DNA of 64,000 nucleotides from Streptomyces hawaiiensis (GTDB taxonomy: Bacteria; Actinomycetota; Actinomycetes; Streptomycetales; Streptomycetaceae), in the NCBI RefSeq assembly GCF_004803895.1, contig NZ_CP021978.1, positions 7,502,001 through 7,566,000 of the forward strand, written 5' to 3'. Position numbers and translations under genes: made by a program. Below are positions 1 to 8,205 of this stretch, piece by piece. Numbering within the stretch: the stretch's first letter is position 1; the number at the start of each line of letters is the position of its first letter. The notes under the pieces are model-generated. The model saw only the letters and a program-made list of their open reading frames with translations. It made no database searches and was not told the DNA's origin.

Positions 1-512
1 GGCAGCCGGTGCGCGAGGCACTGCAGCGGCTCAACACCGAGGGGTGGGTCGATCTGCGGCCCGCGCAGGGCGCGTTCGTGCACGAGCCGACGGAGCAGGA
101 GGCCGACCAGCTGCTCACGGTCCGTACGCTCCTGGAGGCCGAGGCGGCCCGCCTCGCGGCGGCGGGCGCGAACAGCGCGGGCATCGCCGCCCTGGAAGCG
201 TTGTGCGCGGAGGGCGAGAAGGCCGTCGAGGCCGACGACGTGGACGGGGCCGTCGCCATGAACGCCCGCTTCCACGCCAAGATCATGGAGCTCGCCGGCA
301 ACGCGGTCCTCGCCGAACTCGCCGCCCAGGTCGACCGGCGTGTGCGCTGGTACTACACGCCGGTGGCCCGCCAACGAGGCCACCAGTCCTGGATCGAGCA
401 CCGCGAACTGATCGCCGCGGTCGCCGGCCGGGACGAACAGCGCGCCACCCAGCTGATGCGCGAACACACCGAACACACACGCCGGTCGTACCACGGGCGT
501 TCGCGCTCATAG
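1..512 (+). CDS. GntR-family transcriptional regulator, FCD subfamily (5' end outside window)
   Basis: Only the C-terminal part is visible. The first readable residues (QPVREALQRL, codons in frame from base 3) are the end of the winged-helix DNA-binding domain seen in GntR regulators. From about visible residue 35 the protein is an all-helical FCD ligand-binding domain, with the usual histidines in FHAKIMELAG, HRELIAA and REHTEHT. FCD regulators usually sense small organic or sugar acids; the effector here is unknown. The gene lies upstream of a ROK regulator and a sugar importer on the same strand, but about 270 bases holding a repeat array and an operator-like site separate them, so shared control is not shown. 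Its TAG stop (510-512) lies inside the first unit of a 27-bp tandem array. Confidence 0.88.
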   Translation, partial: QPVREALQRLNTEGWVDLRPAQGAFVHEPTEQEADQLLTVRTLLEAEAARLAAAGANSAGIAALEALCAEGEKAVEADDVDGAVAMNARFHAKIMELAGNAVLAELAAQVDRRVRWYYTPVARQRGHQSWIEHRELIAAVAGRDEQRATQLMREHTEHTRRSYHGRSRS

Positions 513-605
513 TGCCGTCACACGCGTTCGCGCTCGTAGTGCCGTCACATCGCGTTCGCGCTCGTAGTGCCGTCACACGCGTTCGCGCTCGTAGTGCCGT
601 CACGC
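497..605. repeat. 27-bp tandem repeat, four units, starting inside the gntR 3' end
   Basis: Four nearly identical units run at 497-523, 524-550, 552-578 and 579-605, with one extra base between units 2 and 3. Each contains TTCGCGCTCRTAGTGCCGTC. Unit 1 encodes the last codons and the TAG stop of the upstream gene, and the later units repeat that TAG. This looks like local amplification of a gene end. No terminator-like hairpin is evident within a single unit. Confidence 0.9.
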
Positions 606-638
606 CCGTCCTGCGAGGCAAGGCACTCGTGACCACTC

Positions 639-661
639 CTTTGTCCTGTGAGTGGAAAAAG
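639..661. promoter_or_regulatory. Inverted-repeat operator upstream of the ROK gene
   Basis: CTTTGTCC (639-646), 7 bases, GGAAAAAG (654-661). The arms pair at 7 of 8 positions. The same left arm and spacing occur at 8018-8040 upstream of the large secreted protein gene. In both places a TACnTT hexamer (710-715 here) follows 70-71 bases after the first base of the repeat, next to a TTCC..TT..GAA block. It is probably the binding site of the ROK protein encoded just downstream, implying autoregulation. The assignment is inferred from position and recurrence. Confidence 0.55.
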
Positions 662-786
662 TAGAGGGCAATTCCCGCGTGACTTCTTCCCACCTCCGGC
701 AGCCGCTGCTACGTTCCCTTCGAAAGCAAGCCACCGAGGTGGCGGAAGACCGGCACGCACAGGCCGATCGAGGCGGGGAGGGGCTC

Positions 787-1977
787 GTGAGACGTATGAC
801 CGCACGACCCGCCAACGCCCATCAGGCCCGACTTCTCAAGCTGTTGCGTGACGGCGGGCCCAACTCCCGTGCCCAGCTGGGCGACCAGGTCGACCTCTCG
901 CGGTCCAAGCTGGCCGTGGAGGTGGACCGGCTGCTGGAGACGGGCCTGGTCGTGGCCGACGGACTCGCCGCCTCGCGCGGTGGCCGCCGCTCCCACAACG
1001 TCCGGCTCAACCCTGAACTGCGCTTCCTCGGCGTCGACATCGGCGCGACCTCGATCGACGTCGCCGTCACCAACGCCGAGCTGGAGACCCTCGGCCACCT
1101 CAACCATCCCATGGACGTGCGCGAAGGCCCCGTCGCGGTCTTCGAGCAGGTCCTCGCCATGGCCGCGAAACTGAGGGCCTCCGGACTCGCGGAAGGGTTC
1201 GACGGCGCCGGCATCGGCGTCCCGGGCCCGGTCCGCTTCCCCGAGGGCATCCCGGTGGCACCGCCGATCATGCCCGGCTGGGACGGCTTCCCCGTGCGGG
1301 AGGCGCTCAGCCAGGAACTCGGCTGCCCCGTCATGGTCGACAACGACGTGAACCTCATGGCGATGGGGGAGCAGCACGCGGGCGTCGCCCGCACCGTCGC
1401 CGACTTCCTCTGCGTCAAGATCGGCACCGGCATCGGCTGCGGCATCGTCGTCGGCGGCGAGGTCTACCGCGGTACGACGGGCAGCGCCGGCGACATCGGG
1501 CACATCCAGGCCGTCCCCGACGGCCGCCCCTGCGCCTGCGGCAACCGGGGCTGCCTGGAGGCCCACTTCAGCGGGGCGGCCCTGGCCCGCGACGCCGTGG
1601 AGGCCGTCAAGCAGGGGCTCTCGGCCGAACTGGCCTCGCGGCTGGAGACGAACGGCTCCCTCACCGCCGTCGACGTCGCCGCCGCGGCCGCCGCCGGTGA
1701 CGCCACCGCCCTCGAGCTGATCCGCGAGGGCGGCAACCGCACCGGTCAGGTCATCGCCGGCCTGGTCAGCTTCTTCAACCCGGGCCTGGTGGTGATCGGC
1801 GGCGGGGTGACCGGCCTCGGCCACACCCTGCTCGCCGCGATCCGAACCCAGGTCTACCGCCAGTCGCTGCCGCTGGCGACCGGCAACCTGCCCATCGTTC
1901 TGGGCGAGCTCGGCCCCACCGCCGGAGTCATCGGCGCGGCCCGGCTCATCAGCGACCACCTGTTCTCACCCGCGTAA
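787..1977 (+). CDS. ROK-family transcriptional regulator
   Basis: A 396-residue protein with an N-terminal winged helix-turn-helix (about residues 8-60) followed by a ROK sugar-kinase-like domain. Visible ROK motifs are the DIGATS phosphate loop, VDNDVN, GTGIGCGIVVGG and the zinc motif CACGNRGCLE. The usual GEIGH is GDIGH here. ROK repressors bind a sugar or sugar phosphate and leave the operator. The start is taken as GTG 787 because GGGGAGGGG (775-783) sits at good spacing; ATG 796 is possible, and an upstream in-frame ATG at 652 would overlap the operator. It precedes the ABC importer genes by 85 bases and is probably their local regulator. Confidence 0.9.
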   Translation: MRRMTARPANAHQARLLKLLRDGGPNSRAQLGDQVDLSRSKLAVEVDRLLETGLVVADGLAASRGGRRSHNVRLNPELRFLGVDIGATSIDVAVTNAELETLGHLNHPMDVREGPVAVFEQVLAMAAKLRASGLAEGFDGAGIGVPGPVRFPEGIPVAPPIMPGWDGFPVREALSQELGCPVMVDNDVNLMAMGEQHAGVARTVADFLCVKIGTGIGCGIVVGGEVYRGTTGSAGDIGHIQAVPDGRPCACGNRGCLEAHFSGAALARDAVEAVKQGLSAELASRLETNGSLTAVDVAAAAAAGDATALELIREGGNRTGQVIAGLVSFFNPGLVVIGGGVTGLGHTLLAAIRTQVYRQSLPLATGNLPIVLGELGPTAGVIGAARLISDHLFSPA

Positions 1978-2015
1978 GCACTCAGTTCCGTACGGCGTAT
2001 CAGCACCGCGCCCTG

Positions 2016-2023
2016 CTTTGCCC
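2016..2023. promoter_or_regulatory. Possible ROK half-site before the ABC importer operon
   Basis: CTTTGCCC with flanks (CCTGCTTTGCCCTG) resembles the left arm of the two ROK-type inverted repeats, and especially the 8013-8026 copy, but no matching right arm follows. It may be a weak or decayed site, or chance. Confidence 0.25.
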
Positions 2024-2062
2024 TGCCCTGAAACCGGCCCGCACGCCCGCCAAGGGGACCTC

Positions 2063-3580
2063 ATGGCATCAGAACCACCGCTGCTCAGCATGTCCGGCAT
2101 CACCAAGTCGTTCCCCGGAGTCCGGGCCCTCGACGGCGTCGACCTCGACGTCCAGGCCGGCGAGGTGCACTGCCTGCTCGGCCAGAACGGGGCCGGCAAG
2201 TCCACCCTCATCAAGGTGCTCGCCGGCGCCCACCAGCCCGACACCGGCCGCCTCCGCTGGCGCGGCGACGAGGTCACCCTCCGCTCGCCGATCGCCGCCA
2301 TGCGCCTGGGCATCGCCACCATCTACCAGGAACTCGACCTGGTGGAGCACCTGTCGGTCGCCGAGAACGTCCACCTCGGGCATGAGCCGACCGCCGCCGG
2401 CTTCGTCGTACGGGGGAAGGCCGCCAAGTCCTCGACGGCCGCTCTGCTGAAGCGCCTCGGGCATGCGGAGATCGATCCGGCCCGGCTCGTGGGGGAGCTG
2501 TCGGCGGCGCAGCAGCAGATCGTGTCCATGGCGCGGGCGCTCTCCCACGACGTACGGCTCATCGTGATGGACGAGCCGTCCGCCGCCCTCGACCCGGACG
2601 AGGTCGACAACCTCTTCCGTATCGTCGGCGACCTCACCGCCGCCGGAGTCGCCGTCGTCTACATCTCGCACCGCCTGGAGGAGATCCGCCGCATCGGCGA
2701 CCGGGTGACGGTGCTGAAGGACGGACGGGCCGTCGCGAACGGGCTCCCGGCGAAGTCGACCCCGACCCGCGAGGTCGTCGCGCTGATGACGGGCCGCAAC
2801 GTCGAGTACGTCTTCCCGGACCGGCCCATCGCACCGCCGCCCCTCGATCCCGTGCTGAAGATCCAAGGGCTGTCCAGGCGAGGAGAGTTCGAGCCGTTCG
2901 ACCTGGAGGTGCGGCCGGGCGAGATCGTCGGCCTCGCGGGACTCGTGGGCTCGGGCCGCTCCGAGATCCTGGAGACCGTCTACGGCGCCCGCAAACCGAC
3001 GTCCGGTCACGTACTGGTCGACGGCAAGGCGCTGAAGCCGGGCAGCGTACGGGCCGCCGTCCGGGCCGGACTCGGTCTCGCCCCCGAGGAACGCAAGGCG
3101 CAGGCCCTGCTGATGCTGGAGTCCGTCACCCGCAACGTGTCGGTCTCCTCCATGTCCCGCTTCGCGCGCGGCGGCTGGATCGACCGGGGCGCCGAACTCG
3201 GCGCCGCCCGGGCCGCGACCCGCGAGCTGTCGCTCCGGCCCGACAACCCGTCCGTGCCCGTGCGCACCCTGTCCGGCGGCAACCAGCAGAAGGCCGTCCT
3301 GGCCCGCTGGCTGCTGCGCGGCTGCAAGGTGCTGCTGCTCGACGAACCCACCCGCGGCGTCGACGTCGGAGCCCGCGCCGAGCTCTACGCGGTCATCCGC
3401 CGACTCGCGGACGAGGGCCTCGCCGTCCTGCTGGTCTCCAGCGAAGTGCCCGAGGTGCTCGGCCTCGCCGACCGCGTCCTGGTGCTGCGCGAAGGCCGTG
3501 TCGTCCACACGGCACCCGCGCGCGAACTCGACGAACACCGCGTACTCGACCTGGTCATGGAAGGAAGCCCGGCGTCATGA
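2063..3580 (+). CDS. Sugar ABC transporter ATP-binding protein (RbsA/XylG type)
   Basis: A 505-residue tandem ATPase that powers import of a monosaccharide-type substrate. The first nucleotide-binding domain has Walker A GQNGAGKST (about residues 40-48) and Walker B LIVMDEPSAAL, with a degenerate signature (LSAAQQQ). The second domain has the Lys-less Walker A typical of this family (GLVGSGRSE), a canonical signature LSGGNQQK and Walker B LLLDEPTRGVDVG. This asymmetry is normal for RbsA-like proteins. The start is ATG 2063 after AAGGGGACC; an in-frame ATG at 2018 lacks a good ribosome site. Its 3' end overlaps the permease gene by 4 bases (ATGA), indicating translational coupling. Confidence 0.95.
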   Translation: MASEPPLLSMSGITKSFPGVRALDGVDLDVQAGEVHCLLGQNGAGKSTLIKVLAGAHQPDTGRLRWRGDEVTLRSPIAAMRLGIATIYQELDLVEHLSVAENVHLGHEPTAAGFVVRGKAAKSSTAALLKRLGHAEIDPARLVGELSAAQQQIVSMARALSHDVRLIVMDEPSAALDPDEVDNLFRIVGDLTAAGVAVVYISHRLEEIRRIGDRVTVLKDGRAVANGLPAKSTPTREVVALMTGRNVEYVFPDRPIAPPPLDPVLKIQGLSRRGEFEPFDLEVRPGEIVGLAGLVGSGRSEILETVYGARKPTSGHVLVDGKALKPGSVRAAVRAGLGLAPEERKAQALLMLESVTRNVSVSSMSRFARGGWIDRGAELGAARAATRELSLRPDNPSVPVRTLSGGNQQKAVLARWLLRGCKVLLLDEPTRGVDVGARAELYAVIRRLADEGLAVLLVSSEVPEVLGLADRVLVLREGRVVHTAPARELDEHRVLDLVMEGSPAS

Positions 3581-4596
3581 CGCAGCCCGTCTCCCCGCCG
3601 CGGGACAGCAGCACCGACAAGGTGCCCCCGGCCCAGCCCCCCGCCTGGCGCGGCATGCTGATCCGCGCCGACGTCCGCACCCTGTCCCTGCTCGGCGTGC
3701 TCGCCGCGCTGATCCTCATCGGTGGCATCACCAAGCCCGACGAGTTCCTCGACACCCGCAACCTCCAACTCGTCCTCACCCAGGCGTCGGTGATCGGTGT
3801 CGTCACCGTCGGCATGACCTTCGTCATCGTCTCCGGCGGCATCGACCTGTCGGTCGGCGCGATCGTCGCCCTCGCCTCCGTGTGGGCCACCACCGTCGCC
3901 ACCCAGGAGTACGGCTTCGCCGGCATCCTCTTCACGGCGGTCGTCGTCGGAGTCGGCTGCGGCCTGGTCAACGGGGTGCTCATCGCCTACGGCGCGATGG
4001 TGCCGTTCATCGCCACCCTCGCCATGCTGGCCTCCGCCCGCGGCCTCTCCCTGCAGATCACCGACGGCAAGACGCAGATCGTCACCGTGCCGTCCGTCCT
4101 CGACCTGGGGGAGCGCGACGCCTACGTCCTCGGCATCCCGCCGCTGGTCATGGTGTTCGCCGTCGTCACCGTCATCGGCTGGCTGGTCCTCAACCGCACC
4201 ACCTTCGGACGCCGCACGGTCGCCGTCGGCGGCAACCCCGAGGCGGCCCGGCTCGCCGGCATCGACGTCCGCCGCCAGCGGCTCTACCTCTACCTGCTGT
4301 CCGGGCTGTGCTGCGGCATCGCCGCCTTCCTGCTGATCATCCTGGCCGGGTCCGGCCAGAACACCAACGGCAACCTCTACGAACTCGACGCCATCGCCGC
4401 CGCGATCATCGGCGGCACCCTCCTCACCGGCGGCCGGGGCACCATCACCGGCTCCGTGCTCGGCGTCCTGATCTTCACCACGATCACCAACATCTTCGCC
4501 CTGAACAACCTGCAGAGCGACGTCCAGCAGATCGCCAAGGGCGCGATCATCGTCGCCGCCGTGCTGGTCCAGCGCCGTACCGCGAGCACGACCTGA
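3577..4596 (+). CDS. Sugar ABC transporter permease (RbsC/AraH type)
   Basis: A 339-residue integral membrane protein of the BPD_transp_2 family with about ten hydrophobic segments. The family signature GGIDLSVGAIVAL is visible near residue 88, and the conserved GGNPEAARLAGIDV loop appears in the second half. It forms the membrane channel for the ATPase encoded immediately upstream, whose stop overlaps this start codon. The N-terminal 30 residues are a polar Pro-rich cytoplasmic tail. The lipoprotein gene follows after 17 bases, completing a full importer. Confidence 0.95.
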   Translation: MTQPVSPPRDSSTDKVPPAQPPAWRGMLIRADVRTLSLLGVLAALILIGGITKPDEFLDTRNLQLVLTQASVIGVVTVGMTFVIVSGGIDLSVGAIVALASVWATTVATQEYGFAGILFTAVVVGVGCGLVNGVLIAYGAMVPFIATLAMLASARGLSLQITDGKTQIVTVPSVLDLGERDAYVLGIPPLVMVFAVVTVIGWLVLNRTTFGRRTVAVGGNPEAARLAGIDVRRQRLYLYLLSGLCCGIAAFLLIILAGSGQNTNGNLYELDAIAAAIIGGTLLTGGRGTITGSVLGVLIFTTITNIFALNNLQSDVQQIAKGAIIVAAVLVQRRTASTT

Positions 4597-4613
4597 GGAA
4601 AGGGTTCACCGCC

Positions 4614-5660
4614 ATGCCAGAGATCACGAGCCGCAGAGGGCTGCTCTTCGGGGCCGCCGCCGTCTCCACCGGTGCCCTCCTCACGGGGTGCACCAGCAAC
4701 GAGCCCTCCGACTCCAAGGACGAGCCGGCCGCCAACGACCAGCCGGCCGCCGACGACAAGCCCGGCAAGCAGGTCACCATCGGCTTCGCCGGACCGCAGG
4801 CCGACCACGGCTGGCTCAACGCCATCAACGACAACGCCAAGAACCGCGCCGAGAAGTACTCCGACGTCACCCTGGAGATCACCGAGGGCTCCAACGACAC
4901 CGCCCAGCAGATCGGCCAGATCGAGACCCTCATCAACAAGAAGGTCGACGTCCTGGTCGTGCTCCCCGCCGACGGCAAGGCCCTCACCCAGGTCGGCCTC
5001 AAGGCCATGCGCGCCGGCATCCCGGTCGTCAACCTCGACCGCATCTTCAACACCCCGCAGGCGTACCGCTGCTGGATCGGCGGCGACAACTACGGCATGG
5101 GCCTCAACGCCGGGCACTACATCGGCGAGAAGCTGAAGGGCAAGTCGGGTGCCCGCGTCATCGAACTGGCCGGCCTGGACAACCTGGAGCTGACCAAGCA
5201 GCGCACCCAGGGCTTCGACGACGCCCTGAAGAACTACCCCAACATCAAGAAGGTCGCCCGGCAGGCCGCCGAGTTCACCGTCGAGTCCGGGCAGGCCAAG
5301 ATGGCCCAGCTGCTCCAGGCCCAGTCGAAGGTCGACGCGCTGTGGAACCACGACGACGACCAGGGCGTGGGCGCGCTGCGCGCCATCGAGCAGGCCGGGC
5401 GCGACGACTTCCTGATGGTCGGCGGCGCCGGCGCGCTCTCCGCGTTCCAGGCCATCGAGCAGGACGACGGCGTGCTCAAGGCGACCGTGCTGTACCCGCC
5501 GACCATGGCCGCCTCCGCGATCGACCTCGCCCGCGCCCTCGGTCAGAGCAAGGGCATCGGCGGCCTCGCCGAGTTCGAGATCCCGTCGTCGCTCACGCTC
5601 TACTCGGCCGTCGTCGACAAGACCAACGTCGACCAGTACATGTCCACCGGCTTCAAGTGA
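4614..5660 (+). CDS. Sugar-binding lipoprotein of the ABC importer
   Basis: A 348-residue extracellular binding protein of the periplasmic-binding-protein type 1 (ribose-like) family. The N-terminus combines a twin-arginine-like stretch (SRRGLLFG) with a lipobox LTGC ending at Cys26, so it is probably exported folded and then lipid-anchored. A linker rich in Asp, Ala and Pro follows, and the ligand domain starts around VTIGFAGPQADHGW. The start is ATG 4614 after GAGGAAAGGG. Substrate identity cannot be read from the sequence; the neighbouring Gfo/Idh and TIM-barrel enzymes suggest a sugar or cyclitol-type compound. Confidence 0.94.
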   Translation: MPEITSRRGLLFGAAAVSTGALLTGCTSNEPSDSKDEPAANDQPAADDKPGKQVTIGFAGPQADHGWLNAINDNAKNRAEKYSDVTLEITEGSNDTAQQIGQIETLINKKVDVLVVLPADGKALTQVGLKAMRAGIPVVNLDRIFNTPQAYRCWIGGDNYGMGLNAGHYIGEKLKGKSGARVIELAGLDNLELTKQRTQGFDDALKNYPNIKKVARQAAEFTVESGQAKMAQLLQAQSKVDALWNHDDDQGVGALRAIEQAGRDDFLMVGGAGALSAFQAIEQDDGVLKATVLYPPTMAASAIDLARALGQSKGIGGLAEFEIPSSLTLYSAVVDKTNVDQYMSTGFK

Positions 5661-5715
5661 TCCACCCCGCACCCCCCACGTGCGCCACCCCGACCAGGAC
5701 GAGGAGGACACCCGT

Positions 5716-6927
5716 ATGGGACAGCCGCAAGCGCCGTCAGATGGGACCGAGGCAGGCAAGCCACCCCTGCGCGTGGGGATGGTGGGCTACGCCTTCATGG
5801 GTGCCGCCCACTCCCAGGGCTGGCGCACCGCGGGCCGCGTCTTCGACCTGCCGCTGAACCCCGTGCAGGCCGTGATCTGCGGCCGCGACGCCACCGCCGT
5901 CCGCGCGGCGGCCGACCGGCACGGCTGGGCCTCCACCGAGACCGACTGGCGGGCCCTCGTCGAACGGGACGACGTCGACCTCGTCGACATCTGCACCCCC
6001 GGCGACAGCCATGCCGAGATCGCGCTCGCCGCCCTGGCCGCGGGCAAGCACGTGCTGTGCGAGAAGCCGCTGGCCAACACCGTCGAGGAGGCCACCTCGA
6101 TGGCCCGGGCGGCCGAAGAGGCCCACGCACGCGGCCAGGTGGCGATGGTCGGCTTCAACTACCGCCGGGTGCCGGCCACCGCCCAGGCCCGCCGGATGGT
6201 CGCCGAGGGCCGTCTCGGCAGGCTGCGGCACGTGCGCGTGACGTACCTGCAGGACTGGCTGGTCGACCCCGACTTCCCGCTGACCTGGCGGCTGCGCAAG
6301 GAGCAGGCCGGCTCGGGCTCGCTCGGCGACCTGGGCGCGCACATCATCGACCTCGCGCAGTACCTGGTGGGGGAGCCGCTGGCCGGCGTCTCCGCCCTGA
6401 CGGAGACCTTCGTACGGCAGCGGCCCCTGCCCATCGGCGCCACGAGCGGACTGTCCGCCGTCTCGGCCGCCGGCACCGGGGAGGTCACCGTGGACGACGC
6501 GGCCCTGTTCACGGCCCGCTTCCCCTCCGGCTCGATCGCCTCCTTCGAGGCCACCCGCTACGCCACCGGCCGGAAGAACGCCCTGCGCATCGAACTCAAC
6601 GGGGAACGCGGCTCGCTCGCCTTCGACTTGGAGCGGCTCAACGAGCTGTCCTTCCACGACGGCACCGAGCCGGGCGCGGAGGCGGGCTTCCGCCGGATCC
6701 TCGTCACCGAACCCGACCACCCCTACCTCGACGCCTGGTGGCCGCCGGGCCACGGCCTCGGCTACGAGCACACCTTCGTCCACCAGGCCCGCGACCTCGT
6801 CCACGCCATCGCCGAGGGCCGCCGCCCCGAGCCGTCCTTCACCGACGGACTCCAGGTGCAGCGGGTGCTCGCCGCGGTGGAGGAGAGCGCCGAGAAGAAC
6901 TCCGTCTACACGCCGATCGCGGTCTGA
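5716..6927 (+). CDS. Gfo/Idh/MocA-family NAD(P)-dependent oxidoreductase
   Basis: 403 residues. The N-terminal Rossmann fold starts with RVGMVGYAFMGAAH (about 19-32), and the catalytic Lys lies in CEKPLANT (about residue 117). The C-terminal domain carries the characteristic LGDLGAHIIDLAQYL with the conserved His and Asp. Family members oxidise a sugar or cyclitol hydroxyl, in several recent examples at C3 of a glycoside. The start is ATG 5716 preceded by AGGAGGAC. It is the fourth gene of the importer operon and sits 15 bases before an isomerase-like gene; such pairs commonly act in sequence on an imported sugar. Confidence 0.93.
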   Translation: MGQPQAPSDGTEAGKPPLRVGMVGYAFMGAAHSQGWRTAGRVFDLPLNPVQAVICGRDATAVRAAADRHGWASTETDWRALVERDDVDLVDICTPGDSHAEIALAALAAGKHVLCEKPLANTVEEATSMARAAEEAHARGQVAMVGFNYRRVPATAQARRMVAEGRLGRLRHVRVTYLQDWLVDPDFPLTWRLRKEQAGSGSLGDLGAHIIDLAQYLVGEPLAGVSALTETFVRQRPLPIGATSGLSAVSAAGTGEVTVDDAALFTARFPSGSIASFEATRYATGRKNALRIELNGERGSLAFDLERLNELSFHDGTEPGAEAGFRRILVTEPDHPYLDAWWPPGHGLGYEHTFVHQARDLVHAIAEGRRPEPSFTDGLQVQRVLAAVEESAEKNSVYTPIAV

Positions 6928-6942
6928 GGAGGCTCGTTTTCG

Positions 6943-7941
6943 ATGCCGCGCACTTTCACGCTCTTCACCGGCCAGTGGGCGGACCTGCCCCTGGAGGAGG
7001 TCTGCCGCCTGGCCCGCGACTTCGGCTACGACGGCCTGGAACTCGCCTGCTGGGGCGATCACTTCGAAGTCGACAAGGCGCTGAGTGATTCCTCTTATGT
7101 GGAGTCGAGACATCAGCTCCTCGACAAGTACGGCCTCAAGTGCTGGGCCATTTCCAACCACCTGGTCGGCCAGGCCGTCTGCGACGCCATCATCGACGAA
7201 CGCCACCAGGCCATCGTGCCGGGGCAGGTGTGGGGCGACGGAGACCCGGAAGGAGTCCGGCAGCGGGCCGCGGACCGTATGAAGGACACCGCCCGCGCCG
7301 CCGCCGCCTTCGGCGTCGACACCGTCATCGGCTTCACCGGCTCGGCCATCTGGCACCTGGTCGCCATGTTCCCGCCCGCCCCCGACGCGATGATCGAGCG
7401 GGGCTACCAGGACTTCGCCGACCGCTGGAACCCGATCCTGGACGTCTTCGACGCCGAGGGCGTGCGGTTCGCGCACGAGGTCCACCCCAGCGAGATCGCC
7501 TACGACTACTGGACGACCCAGCGTGCGCTGGAAGCGGTCGGCCACCGGCCCGCCTTCGGGCTGAACTTCGACCCTTCGCACTTCGTGTGGCAGGACCTCG
7601 ACCCGGTCGGCTTCCTCTGGGACTTCCGCGACCGGATCTACCACGTCGACTGCAAGGAGGCCCGCAAGCGCCTCGACGGACGCAACGGCCGGCTCGGCTC
7701 CCACCTGCCCTGGGGCGACCCGCGGCGCGGTTGGGACTTCGTCTCCGCCGGACACGGCGACGTCCCCTGGGAGGACGTCTTCCGGATGCTGCGCTCCATC
7801 GACTACCAGGGCCCGGTCTCCGTCGAGTGGGAGGACGCCGGCATGGACCGCCTCCAGGGCGCGCCCGAGGCGCTGACCCGGCTGAAGGCCTTCGACTTCG
7901 ATCCGCCCAGCGCGTCCTTCGACGCCGCGTTCAACAGCTGA
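6943..7941 (+). CDS. Sugar phosphate isomerase/epimerase-family TIM-barrel protein
   Basis: 332 residues of the xylose-isomerase-like (AP endonuclease 2) superfamily. Candidate metal ligands are visible in the usual order: Glu in FAHEVHPSEIAYDY, Asp/His in NFDPSHFVWQ, His/Asp in YHVDCKEA and Glu in SVEWEDAGMD. Members isomerise or epimerise sugars, and some act on 3-keto glycosides made by Gfo/Idh enzymes. Here the upstream neighbour is exactly such an oxidoreductase, 15 bases away, with GAGGAGG before ATG 6943. It is probably the last gene of the importer operon, because a 264-base gap with a separate operator follows. Confidence 0.92.
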   Translation: MPRTFTLFTGQWADLPLEEVCRLARDFGYDGLELACWGDHFEVDKALSDSSYVESRHQLLDKYGLKCWAISNHLVGQAVCDAIIDERHQAIVPGQVWGDGDPEGVRQRAADRMKDTARAAAAFGVDTVIGFTGSAIWHLVAMFPPAPDAMIERGYQDFADRWNPILDVFDAEGVRFAHEVHPSEIAYDYWTTQRALEAVGHRPAFGLNFDPSHFVWQDLDPVGFLWDFRDRIYHVDCKEARKRLDGRNGRLGSHLPWGDPRRGWDFVSAGHGDVPWEDVFRMLRSIDYQGPVSVEWEDAGMDRLQGAPEALTRLKAFDFDPPSASFDAAFNS

Positions 7942-8017
7942 ACCACGGACCCGGCGCTGGTCGGGAACGGGGACCGGTTCCACCGGCCGGTCCCCCCTCC
8001 GACCTGCCCGGATCCTG

Positions 8018-8040
8018 CTTTGTCCTGTGCTGGGAGAAAG
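8018..8040. promoter_or_regulatory. Inverted-repeat operator upstream of the ThuA/DUF1080 gene
   Basis: CTTTGTCC (8018-8025), 7 bases, GGAGAAAG (8033-8040). It has the same left arm and spacing as the site at 639-661, and 11 bases starting TTTGTCCTGTG are identical between the two. TACCTT (8088-8093) lies 70 bases downstream of the repeat start, mirroring TACGTT at the ROK promoter. It probably places the secreted enzyme under the ROK regulator. Confidence 0.55.
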
Positions 8041-8205
8041 CGCAACCGATCCTGATGCAAGGGGTGTTCGCCCCGGACGGACGCGGTTACCTTCCTTGAA
8101 GCGTTCAGGACACACGCACCTCCGGGGTGACGGCGCACCCCGGCGCCCGCACCGCACGTCTTCGCACCCGTTCCGTACGGCCCACCCCGTTCCCGGAGGG
8201 ACTTC

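Noticed and set aside
497..605. Array resembling a CRISPR at first sight
   Set aside because: Units are directly adjacent without unique spacers, and there are no cas genes.
709..1959. 416-codon minus-strand frame opposite the ROK gene
   Set aside because: Antisense shadow of a gene with clear ROK motifs.
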